Assembly (NCBI RefSeq): GCF_004363005.1 | Contig: NZ_SNYH01000002.1 | Span: 577,037 to 641,036 of the forward strand | Reading direction: 5' to 3' | Length of the DNA: 64,000 bases | DNA from: Tenacibaculum caenipelagi | GTDB taxonomy: Bacteria > Bacteroidota > Bacteroidia > Flavobacteriales > Flavobacteriaceae | Part shown: positions 54,449-62,057 of the stretch, piece after piece | How the letters are laid out: each line of letters opens with the position of its first letter | Numbering within the stretch: position 1 is the stretch's first letter | Notes under the pieces: model-generated | What the model was told of the DNA's origin: nothing | What the model saw: only the letters and a program-made list of their open reading frames with translations | Databases searched by the model: none | Program-made: the position numbers and the translations under genes

Positions 54449-54456
54449 CAAATATA
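54449..54456 (-). promoter_or_regulatory. -7 element for the Cys-cluster gene
   Basis: The minus strand reads TATATTTG, 15 bases before the ATG at 54434. Confidence 0.45.
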
Positions 54457-54501
54457 GAAGTTTATTTGGAATTATTCTAAATAAAAAAATAAGGACTTTT
54501 A

Positions 54502-56187
54502 TTATTTTAAATCTTTCAACATCAATTGGATAGAGGTATAGCCATTCCAAGTATTTTCATCTATAGTATAGGCAATGTCAAAATCGTTTTGTGTTGAAGT
54601 TATTTTATCTCCCAAACCAAACCCGATTGCATTGTATGTCTTTTGGTCAGAACCGTAAATGATATTCAGCTTTAAATGACTATTGTCAGCGCCAACTTGT
54701 TTACCATAACCATTATCTCTTACAGCGGTTGTGGTAAAAACAGGTTTCATGTTTTGTGGACCAAACGGGGCCATTTGTTGAATAATACGAAAAAACTTAG
54801 GGGTGATTTCTGATAAGTCAATCTCAGCGTCAATAGTAATTTCTGGAGTTAGCAAGTTTTTATCAATGGTAGCAGCAACAACTTCTTCAAACTTATTTTT
54901 AAAATTTTGATATTGCTCAGGGAACAAGGTTAATCCCGCAGCATATTTATGTCCCCCAAACTGTTCGATAAACTCCGAGCATTCTTCTAAGGCATTATAT
55001 ACATCAAATCCTTTAACAGAACGAGCTGAAGCGGCTAATTTCTCTCCACTTTTAGTAAACACTAAAGTTGGTCGGTAATAGGTTTCAGTTAAACGAGAAG
55101 CAACAATACCAATGACTCCTTTGTGCCAACTTTCATCAAAAACAACAGTGGTGTAATTTTCTTGTTCGTTGTTGTTTTCAATCTGTAATAAGGCTTCTTG
55201 CGTAATTTGTTTATCTAATTCTTTTCGGTCAGAATTAAATTTTTCAATGGCAGAAGCAAACTCAACCGCTGAATTAAAATCCATTTCGGTTAGCAATTCA
55301 ACAGCATAGTTCCCGTGTTTCATACGACCAGCAGCATTTATCCGCGGAGCGATAATAAAAACTACATCAGTAATGGTGAGTTCTTTTTTTTGTAATTGAT
55401 GAATGATAGCCTTGATACCATTTCTCGGCTGTGAATTAATAACTTGTAGTCCATGATAAGCTAAGACTCTATTTTCACCAGTCATCGGAACAATATCTGC
55501 AGCGATTGCTGTGGCAACTAAATCTAAGTACGGAATTAAATCTTCAATTGTTTGATTTCTTTTTGAAGCTAACGCCTGAATCAATTTAAAACCAACACCA
55601 CAACCGCATAGTTCATCATAAGGATAATTACAATCTACTTGTTTAGGGTTTAAAATGGCAACAGCTTTCGGAACTTCACTTCCAGGTTTGTGGTGGTCGC
55701 AAATAATAAAATCAATTCCTTTTTTAGTAGCGTAATCTACTTTATCGATGGCTTTAATACCACAGTCTAAAGCAATGATGAGTGAAAAACCATTGTCCTC
55801 AGCAAAATCAATTCCTTGAAAAGAAACACCATAGCCTTCTTCATATCGGTCAGGAATATAGGTTGCTGTATTAGAATGGATTGTTTTAAGGTAAGAAGAC
55901 ATCAAAGAAACAGCTGTAGTTCCGTCAACATCATAATCACCAAAAACTAAGATATTTTCGTTGTTAGCAATAGCGGTTTCAATGCGTTGTACAGCAAGCT
56001 CCATATCCTTCATTAAAAAAGGATTGTGTAAATCGCTTAGTGATGGACGAAAAAACTGTTTGGCTTCAGCAAAGGTTTCGATACCGCGTTGCACCAAAAT
56101 TTTAGCTAAAGTGGTATCCACAGCTAATTCTTTAGCTAATTGTTTTACTTTAATGGTATCTGGTTGCGGTTTTAGTGTCCAGCGCAT
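54502..56187 (-). CDS. recJ: Single-strand-specific exonuclease RecJ
   Basis: This 561-residue 5'-3' single-strand DNA exonuclease of the DHH phosphoesterase family acts in recombination and mismatch repair. Motifs are FGDYDVDG (Asp84, Asp86, Asp88), ALDCGIK (Asp141) and the DHH at 164-166 (CDHHKPG). DHHA1 follows with RINAAGRMKHG and FGGHKYAAGLTL, then a C-terminal OB domain. Length is normal. The OsmC gene is 21 bases upstream on the same strand. Confidence 0.95.
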   Translation of the reverse strand: MRWTLKPQPDTIKVKQLAKELAVDTTLAKILVQRGIETFAEAKQFFRPSLSDLHNPFLMKDMELAVQRIETAIANNENILVFGDYDVDGTTAVSLMSSYLKTIHSNTATYIPDRYEEGYGVSFQGIDFAEDNGFSLIIALDCGIKAIDKVDYATKKGIDFIICDHHKPGSEVPKAVAILNPKQVDCNYPYDELCGCGVGFKLIQALASKRNQTIEDLIPYLDLVATAIAADIVPMTGENRVLAYHGLQVINSQPRNGIKAIIHQLQKKELTITDVVFIIAPRINAAGRMKHGNYAVELLTEMDFNSAVEFASAIEKFNSDRKELDKQITQEALLQIENNNEQENYTTVVFDESWHKGVIGIVASRLTETYYRPTLVFTKSGEKLAASARSVKGFDVYNALEECSEFIEQFGGHKYAAGLTLFPEQYQNFKNKFEEVVAATIDKNLLTPEITIDAEIDLSEITPKFFRIIQQMAPFGPQNMKPVFTTTAVRDNGYGKQVGADNSHLKLNIIYGSDQKTYNAIGFGLGDKITSTQNDFDIAYTIDENTWNGYTSIQLMLKDLK

Positions 56188-56208
56188 AGCAATTTAATCG
56201 AAAATAAA

Positions 56209-56634
56209 TTAGTTGTTATGTAAATGGATAGCGGTAGTTACATCAGCAAATTTTCTAAACATTTCCATAACACCACAGTATTTTTCTATCGATAAGTCTA
56301 CTGCTTTGTTAATTTTTTTCTCGTCTAAATCGCTTCCGTAAAAATGATAATCAACCAAAACTTTATGGTAATATTTTGGGTGTTCTTCAGTTAATTCGCC
56401 AGTAACAACAATTTTAAAATCATCAATTTTAACGCGCATTTTTTCTAACATAGGAACAATGTCTAAACCAGAACAACCTGCTAAGGAAGAAAGCATCATA
56501 GCTTTAGGTCGTAAACCAGTATTATTTCCTCCATGCTCTTCAGAAGTGTCAATTACTATTGAATGTCCACTTGGATTGTCACTTTCAAATTGCATGTTTT
56601 CTTTCCAAACGGTTGTAACTGTGTTTGTTGTCAT
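56209..56634 (-). CDS. OsmC-family protein
   Basis: This 141-residue protein is of the OsmC/Ohr fold. It has the conserved central Cys in SLAGCSGLDIV and the second conserved Cys in SIEKYCGVM, with an Arg/Glu network nearby. Family members reduce organic hydroperoxides with thiols. It is divergent from a CxxC-containing AhpD-like gene, and the two may share an oxidative-stress promoter region (56635-56753), although no clear operator was seen. Confidence 0.88.
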   Translation of the reverse strand: MTTNTVTTVWKENMQFESDNPSGHSIVIDTSEEHGGNNTGLRPKAMMLSSLAGCSGLDIVPMLEKMRVKIDDFKIVVTGELTEEHPKYYHKVLVDYHFYGSDLDEKKINKAVDLSIEKYCGVMEMFRKFADVTTAIHLHNN

Positions 56635-56753
56635 ATCTTGATAATTTTTTGTTTATTGCATAAGTAAGTCAATGTGTATTTTGACTTAAGTATTTAAATA
56701 GTAACACAAACTTACAGTAAAAAGTTAGTATTAAAAACTTAAAAAATAAAACT

Positions 56754-57344
56754 ATGCCTTTAGTAACTCCTTTAGATCCGAATCATGATGCAGAAACAAA
56801 ACAGTTGTCTGATTTTTATAATGAAACCTTAGGTTTTTGCCCAAATTCGGTGTTAACAATGCAACGCCGACCAGAAATTTCTAAAGCATTTATCAATTTA
56901 AATAAAGCGGTAATGGCTAACCATGGTCGTGTAACTTCTGCTTTAAAACGTATGATTGCTTGGGTAAGTAGCAATGCTACAGGTTGTCGTTACTGTCAAG
57001 CTCATGCAATTCGTGCTGCTGAACGTTACGGTGCAGAACAAGAACAATTAGATAATATATGGGAGTATAAAACACATCCAGCATTTTCTGATGCTGAACG
57101 TGCAGCATTAGATTTTTCATTGGCAGCTTCTATGGTTCCAAATATGGTGGATGAAAAAATTAAAGAAGAGCTATATAAATATTGGGATGAAGGTGAGATA
57201 GTAGAAATGTTAGGGGTGATTTCTCTTTTCGGATATTTAAATCGGTGGAATGATTCTATGGGAACAAGTATTGAAGATGGTGCTATTGAAAGTGGAGAAG
57301 AATATTTAGGAAAGCACGGTTGGAATAAAGGAAAACATGTATAA
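56754..57344 (+). CDS. Carboxymuconolactone decarboxylase / AhpD-like protein
   Basis: This 196-residue protein has the AhpD/CMD fold. The redox motif CRYCQAH (CxxC with a following His) in the second helix is typical of peroxidase-related AhpD-like proteins. These reduce hydroperoxides or act as thiol partners. Length fits the uncharacterised peroxidase-related branch. It is divergent from the OsmC gene, in keeping with a peroxide-defence pair. Confidence 0.88.
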   Translation: MPLVTPLDPNHDAETKQLSDFYNETLGFCPNSVLTMQRRPEISKAFINLNKAVMANHGRVTSALKRMIAWVSSNATGCRYCQAHAIRAAERYGAEQEQLDNIWEYKTHPAFSDAERAALDFSLAASMVPNMVDEKIKEELYKYWDEGEIVEMLGVISLFGYLNRWNDSMGTSIEDGAIESGEEYLGKHGWNKGKHV

Positions 57345-57348
57345 AAAT

Positions 57349-57377
57349 TAAAAGCTCGCATTTGCGAGCTTTTTTTA
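57349..57377. terminator. Terminator between the AhpD-like and mscL genes
   Basis: The stem aaagctcgca pairs with tgcgagcttt across a short loop, followed by T residues. The A run on the other side could also serve mscL. Confidence 0.85.
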
Positions 57378-57394
57378 TTAAGTATCTAACTGAA

Positions 57395-57802
57395 TTATTT
57401 TTTTAATAAATCTCTAATTTCAGTTAATAGTTCTTCTTGACTAGGTCCTTTAGGGGCTTCTGGAGCCGCTTCTTCTTTTTTCTTCATAGTATTTACAGCT
57501 TTTACCACCATAAACATTACAAAAGCTACAATGATAAAATCGATAACATGAGTTAAAAACTCACCATACATTATAGCAACTTCTCCTGTTACTTTTCCTG
57601 CCTCATCGGCAACACCTTCTTTGATTATATATTTTACGTCTTTAAAGTCAGCTTTGAAAATAAGTCCGATTAAAGGAGAAACGATTCCTCCAGTAAAAGA
57701 TGTTACTACTTGTTTAAAAGCAGCACCCATTACAAAACCCACTGCAATGTCAACTAAATTGCCTTTCATTGCAAAGTCTTTAAACTCTTTAAACATTCCC
57801 AT
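57395..57802 (-). CDS. mscL: Large-conductance mechanosensitive channel
   Basis: This 135-residue channel subunit opens under membrane tension to release osmolytes. It shows the N-terminal amphipathic helix and TM1 (FKEFKDFAMKGNLVDIAVGFVMG), the periplasmic loop, TM2 (FIIVAFVMFMVVKAVN) and a C-terminal helix (EELLTEIRDLLKK). Length is normal for MscL. An ATG at 57796 is an alternative start. It lies 44 bases after alr on the same strand and may be co-transcribed with tdk-alr. Confidence 0.95.
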   Translation of the reverse strand: MGMFKEFKDFAMKGNLVDIAVGFVMGAAFKQVVTSFTGGIVSPLIGLIFKADFKDVKYIIKEGVADEAGKVTGEVAIMYGEFLTHVIDFIIVAFVMFMVVKAVNTMKKKEEAAPEAPKGPSQEELLTEIRDLLKK

Positions 57803-57846
57803 ATTTTGATTTTTAATAGTTAATTGAAGTGAAAAGTATAAAAAAA

Positions 57847-58950
57847 TTAGTGTTTTACCAATCTTTTTATACGTTGAGATAAAGCAGTAAGTATTTCATA
57901 CGGAATGGTTTCACTCTTTTGAGCCATGTACTCTATATGTTGTTGATGGTTAAAAATAATTACTTCATCTCCTTCGTTACAATCAATTTTTGTAACATCA
58001 ACCATAATCATGTCCATACATACATTCCCGATAATAGGAGCTGGTTGATTATTGATAAAAACAAAACCGTTTTTATTTCCTAGTTTTCTCGAAATACCAT
58101 CTGCATGTCCTATAGGAATCGTAGCGCTTCGAGTAGGTTGATTGGCAACAAAAGCTCTATTGTATCCAACAGTTTCTCCAGGTTGAATTAGGTGAATTTG
58201 AGAAATAATAGATTTTAATGTATGAGTGTTTTTCAATTGAGCAGTTTCTTGGTCGTCATTTCCAAAGCCATATAGTCCTATTCCTAAACGAACCATATCA
58301 AATTGAGCTTGTGGATAATTGATAATTCCAGAAGTGTTTAAGATATGAAGTGTAGGTTCGTAATCTAGGTGTGAATAAATTTGTTTAACTATATAGGCAA
58401 AGTTGTTAATCTGACCAACGGTAAAGTCTTGCTCATAAGGATCTTCACTGGCAGCTAAATGTGAAAAAATTGATTCAACTTTCACATTGTTTGATTTCTT
58501 TAACTCTGCTATTAATGCCGGTACATCTGTATGCCAAAATCCCAGTCTGTTTAATCCAGTATTGAATTTTATGTGAATAGGATAATTCATCAAAAGAGTT
58601 TCATCGGCAAGTTGCATAAAGGCATCAAAGATTTTGAAACTATATAAACTAGGTTCTAGTCGATATTTTACAATCTCTTTTAAATTCTGAATTTGAGGTT
58701 GCAATACTAAAATAGGAATTGTTATTCCTGCTTCACGTAATGCAATACCTTCATTAGAGTAGGCAACAGCAAAGTAATCAACCTGATCCTGTACAATTTT
58801 AGCAATCTCTACTGATTCACTCCCGTAGCCATAGGCCTTAACTACTGCCAAAATTTTGGTTTGAGGCTGTAATTTTTGTTTAAAATAAGCTAGGTTGTGC
58901 AACACAGCCTTTGAATCGATTTCTAAAACAGTAACGTGATTGTTATTCAT
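57847..58950 (-). CDS. alr: Alanine racemase
   Basis: This 367-residue PLP enzyme makes D-alanine for peptidoglycan. The PLP lysine is Lys38 (VVKAYGYG), the catalytic Tyr lies in ETVGYNRAF, and the C-terminal beta domain ([11 protein letters not shown]) is intact. The start overlaps the end of tdk by eight bases, so the two are translationally coupled. In some flavobacteria alr is fused to murF; here it stands alone. Confidence 0.95.
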   Translation of the reverse strand: MNNNHVTVLEIDSKAVLHNLAYFKQKLQPQTKILAVVKAYGYGSESVEIAKIVQDQVDYFAVAYSNEGIALREAGITIPILVLQPQIQNLKEIVKYRLEPSLYSFKIFDAFMQLADETLLMNYPIHIKFNTGLNRLGFWHTDVPALIAELKKSNNVKVESIFSHLAASEDPYEQDFTVGQINNFAYIVKQIYSHLDYEPTLHILNTSGIINYPQAQFDMVRLGIGLYGFGNDDQETAQLKNTHTLKSIISQIHLIQPGETVGYNRAFVANQPTRSATIPIGHADGISRKLGNKNGFVFINNQPAPIIGNVCMDMIMVDVTKIDCNEGDEVIIFNHQQHIEYMAQKSETIPYEILTALSQRIKRLVKH

Positions 58951-59560
58951 TATCGGTTTCTTCTTCTTTATTATGAGCTTCTTGCTCTTTCATGGCTTTA
59001 TAATAGGCTGCTCTGCTTAAAGGCTCATATTCTTGGGTTTCACCCAAAAACACTAAGTCATCACTTTGTGCTTTTCTATAGCTATAATGTGCTAAATTAC
59101 CAGTACGAGTACAAACTGCATGCACTTTGGTTACATATTCAGCAGTAGCCATTAATGCAGGCATGGGGCCAAACGGATTCCCTTTAAAATCCATGTCTAA
59201 ACCAGCAACTATAACACGAATGCCTCTGTTGGCTAAATCGTTGCAAACTGCTACAATTTCATCATCAAAAAACTGAGCTTCGTCTATTCCTACTACGTCA
59301 ACATCATTAGCTAGTAGTCGAATATTTGAAGATGCAGGTACTGGCGTAGAGCGAATTCTATTTTCGTTATGCGATACCACTTCTTCATCGTGATAACGAG
59401 TATCAACAGCAGGTTTAAATATTTCAACACGTTGCTTAGCAAACTGCGCACGTTTAAGTCTTCGAATTAATTCTTCGGTTTTCCCCGAAAACATTGAGCC
59501 ACAAATTACCTCAATCCAACCAAATTGTTCTGTATGATTTACCGTATTTTCAAGAAACAT
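58943..59560 (-). CDS. tdk: Thymidine kinase
   Basis: This 205-residue type II thymidine kinase salvages thymidine. The P-loop is GSMFSGKT (21-28), the DEAQFF motif follows near residue 94, and the lasso/lid region has [10 protein letters not shown]. The usual zinc-binding CxxC in the lasso is replaced by a single Cys in AVCTRTGNL, as I recall from other Bacteroidota enzymes. A -7 element on the minus strand (59615-59622) lies upstream. Confidence 0.94.
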   Translation of the reverse strand: MFLENTVNHTEQFGWIEVICGSMFSGKTEELIRRLKRAQFAKQRVEIFKPAVDTRYHDEEVVSHNENRIRSTPVPASSNIRLLANDVDVVGIDEAQFFDDEIVAVCNDLANRGIRVIVAGLDMDFKGNPFGPMPALMATAEYVTKVHAVCTRTGNLAHYSYRKAQSDDLVFLGETQEYEPLSRAAYYKAMKEQEAHNKEEETDNE

Positions 59561-59614
59561 TTTGTAATTTTAAGCTCTAAATTATTGATTTTTGTATTAC
59601 TTTCGAACAAGGAA

Positions 59615-59622
59615 CAAATTTA
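59615..59622 (-). promoter_or_regulatory. -7 element for the tdk-alr operon
   Basis: The minus strand reads TAAATTTG, 54 bases before the tdk ATG at 59560. Confidence 0.5.
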
Positions 59623-59662
59623 TTAAAATTTAATAGCAAAAAATAAAATACAAGGACAACTT

Positions 59663-60583
59663 ATGCACAAAAAACTAGCAGCAGATTTAACCAGTTTAGC
59701 ACACAGTATCTTACAAATGAAAAATAAAGAGGATGTGTTTGAGTTAAAGCAAAAGGCATATGAGGTTTACGAAAAGCTTTCAGTTTTAGCGTATGTAGAA
59801 GAGTATATTAACAATACTTCTAACCCTACTAAGACTAAGGAAGAGTTGTTGCATGATGTATTGTTAGCTGAAACAAAAAGAGAAGAACTTTTAAAAGAGA
59901 GTTCTCCAGTTGCCGAATTGGTTTCAGAAGAAAAACTAATTGTTCAGGATGTAAAGGATGAAATAGAGGTTGTTGAAATTGAGACTGAAGAAGTACTAGA
60001 GGAGGTGTCTGTTCAAGAGGAGGTAAAAGTAGAAGAATCTGCAGAAGAAAGAGTTGTACATCATTTAGAAGAAGACTTACAGGGAAAATTAGAACAAGAG
60101 GCTAATGAAATAGCAGATAAAGTTATAGAAGGAATAGAAAAACAAACGATTGTAGAAGAAATTATTGAGCAACCTTTTGATGAACTTGAAGAATTGTTAC
60201 ATGGTGATGCTGATGATGTAAAAAATGATGTTAAAGATGTAGGGGAAAGAAAAACATTAACTTTAGAAGATGAATTACAAGATACTATTTCGGTAGATAT
60301 AATGACAAGTTTGTTTACCAAGGTAGAGCCTAAAAAATCATTAAATGACAATTTTCAAAAGACAATTCAAATAGATTTGAATGATAGAATTGCGTTTGTA
60401 AAGCATTTATTTGAAGGAGATCAAAATGATTTTAATAGAGTTATTTCTCAACTAAATACCTTTAAAACAGAAAAAGAAGCAAAAAAATTTATCAATAAAA
60501 TGATTAAACCTGACTATGATTGGTCTACAAAAGAAGAATACGAAAATAGATTGTTAGAAATCATAGAAAGAAGATTTGCTTAG
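59663..60583 (+). CDS. Acidic coiled-coil protein of unknown function
   Basis: This 306-residue cytoplasmic protein has three parts. The N-terminal helical region (1-70, HKKLAADLTSLAHSILQMKNKEDVFELKQK) looks well conserved. A long Glu/Val-rich acidic middle (about 85-200) has low complexity. The C-terminal helical domain (about 215-306, SLNDNFQKTIQIDLNDRIAFVKHLFEGDQNDFNRVISQL) seems folded. I know similar proteins only as uncharacterised flavobacterial genes. Its stop codon directly abuts the ATG of a glycosyltransferase, so they are probably translated together. Confidence 0.75.
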   Translation: MHKKLAADLTSLAHSILQMKNKEDVFELKQKAYEVYEKLSVLAYVEEYINNTSNPTKTKEELLHDVLLAETKREELLKESSPVAELVSEEKLIVQDVKDEIEVVEIETEEVLEEVSVQEEVKVEESAEERVVHHLEEDLQGKLEQEANEIADKVIEGIEKQTIVEEIIEQPFDELEELLHGDADDVKNDVKDVGERKTLTLEDELQDTISVDIMTSLFTKVEPKKSLNDNFQKTIQIDLNDRIAFVKHLFEGDQNDFNRVISQLNTFKTEKEAKKFINKMIKPDYDWSTKEEYENRLLEIIERRFA

Positions 60584-61579
60584 ATGAATCCTAATCTTAT
60601 AGTTATACATACCCATTTTCATAAGCGAAGAACAGGAGTTACAAGGAGTATTGAAAATGTGCTTCCAGAGTTAAAACAATTATGCACAACCTATCTTTAT
60701 GGTTATGGTATTGAAGGTGATAAAATCCCAACTTCGGAGTTAAAAAAACTATTATTTTCTAATAAAAATGTTGTTGTTCACTGCCATCGTAACAATGAAA
60801 TATTAAAGATGTTATGGTATCGAATTTTAGGCGCTAAATTTAAGTTAGTATCTACTCGACATGCAGAAACAAAGCCTTCAGGTTTTACTAGGCTTTTATT
60901 AAAAAAATCAGATGAGGTTGTTACACTAACAAACTCAATGCATAAAAATTTAGAAATATCCAATACAAAAGTAGCTCACGGAGTGGATACAAATCTTTTT
61001 GTTCCTAATTCAGAGAAAAAGCTAAAAAATATTTCTCAAAAGAATATTATACTTTGTGCAGGTAGAGTAAGAAAAGCGAAAGGACAAACAGTTCTATTAG
61101 AAGCTGTAGCACCTGAATTGCAAAAAGCCAAAGATTGGGCATTGGTTATTGTAGGAAAAGTAGACAAACCACAATTTTTAGAAGAATTAAAAGCAATCGT
61201 AAAAAAGAATGAAGTTGAAGGTCAAGTTTATTTTATTGATGAAACTTCAGATATTGTTTCTTATTACCAAGCAGCTGAGATAACGGTAGTGCCTTCTTTT
61301 ACAGAAGGGTTTTCTTTGGTGTGTGCAGAAGCCATGGCGTGTGGGTGTACTGTTGTAGCAACAGAAAATGTTGGAGTACATTCTGAATTGATAACAAATT
61401 TAGAGTCAGGATATTTGTTTGAATCTAATAATGTAGTAGAACTTCAAAAACTAATACACAGTTTAATAAATAAAGAACTTCCTTCTTTAGGAGAGAGTGC
61501 TCGAAAAGAAATAGAAGAAAATTGGAGTGCGAAAAAGGAAGCTAAAGAATTGGTTAAAGTGTATGAAAAGATGAGTTAA
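60584..61579 (+). CDS. GT4-type glycosyltransferase
   Basis: This 331-residue GT-B glycosyltransferase of the GT4 (RfaB/MshA-like) type would build lipopolysaccharide or another surface glycan in the cytoplasm. The C-terminal Rossmann half shows ILCAGRVRKAKGQTVLLEA and the donor-binding E-x7-E motif in PSFTEGFSLVCAEAMACG. Length is typical of short GT4 enzymes. It begins on the base after the preceding stop codon. Sugar and acceptor are unknown. Confidence 0.88.
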   Translation: MNPNLIVIHTHFHKRRTGVTRSIENVLPELKQLCTTYLYGYGIEGDKIPTSELKKLLFSNKNVVVHCHRNNEILKMLWYRILGAKFKLVSTRHAETKPSGFTRLLLKKSDEVVTLTNSMHKNLEISNTKVAHGVDTNLFVPNSEKKLKNISQKNIILCAGRVRKAKGQTVLLEAVAPELQKAKDWALVIVGKVDKPQFLEELKAIVKKNEVEGQVYFIDETSDIVSYYQAAEITVVPSFTEGFSLVCAEAMACGCTVVATENVGVHSELITNLESGYLFESNNVVELQKLIHSLINKELPSLGESARKEIEENWSAKKEAKELVKVYEKMS

Positions 61580-61585
61580 AAGTTG

Positions 61586-61689
61586 TTTTAACAAAGGGGG
61601 ATTCCCTGAGAATAAAATAAAATGATAAAAAACAACTATTAGCTCCGTATGTCCTGAATCACTTGCAGCATCTTATTTTAACAAAGGGG
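61586..61689. repeat. 14-base direct repeat pair after the glycosyltransferase gene
   Basis: TTTTAACAAAGGGG occurs at 61586-61599 and 61676-61689, exactly 90 bases apart. The second copy forms the left arm of a terminator; the first, nearer the stop codon, is followed by a weaker GGGG/CCC match. The 76 bases between show no coding frame. Confidence 0.6.
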
Positions 61690-61703
61690 AAAACCCCTTT
61701 TTT
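61683..61703 (+). terminator. Terminator after the glycosyltransferase gene
   Basis: The stem aaagggg (61683-61689) with loop aaaa pairs with ccccttt (61694-61700) and is followed by T residues. Confidence 0.8.
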
Positions 61704-61721
61704 CTAATTAGGTACCATGGG

Positions 61722-61729
61722 TATATTTG
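61722..61729 (+). promoter_or_regulatory. -7 element of the surface-protein gene
   Basis: TATATTTG matches TAnnTTTG. Transcription from here would give a leader of about 325 bases before the ATG at 62058. Confidence 0.45.
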
Positions 61730-61762
61730 TTAAATAAGCGTTAAATGATTAATTTTACACTC

Positions 61763-61794
61763 CAATTCGCAATTCTTAAGCGAGTTGCGAGTTG
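61763..61794 (+). other. 13-bp RNA stem-loop in a long 5' leader
   Basis: Bases 61763-61775 pair with 61782-61794 across a 6-base loop. All 13 positions pair in RNA, two of them as G-U, while the DNA is not a perfect palindrome. That pattern suggests selection for RNA folding. There is no T run, so it is not a terminator. The rest of the gap (61795-62057) has no coding frame. Confidence 0.4.
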
Positions 61795-62057
61795 TAATCT
61801 CTCACTACATCCCTTAAACCCTTTACCTCTCTGCATTATAATAACCTCTCTTGAAGTTAAAAAATATTGCCCTTAAGTTTATTTATATAACAACCTCTTT
61901 ATCAAGATATCTTACAACTAATCACATTCTATTACAGACTGGTTGGTTTGCTGTGTAACCCCTTTAATTATTCAAAATTAAAGAACAATATCATGTAAAA
62001 TATTACACTATGTTACTTAATGACACAGAACCTTCTTGTAAAAGGAAAAGGTTAAAT

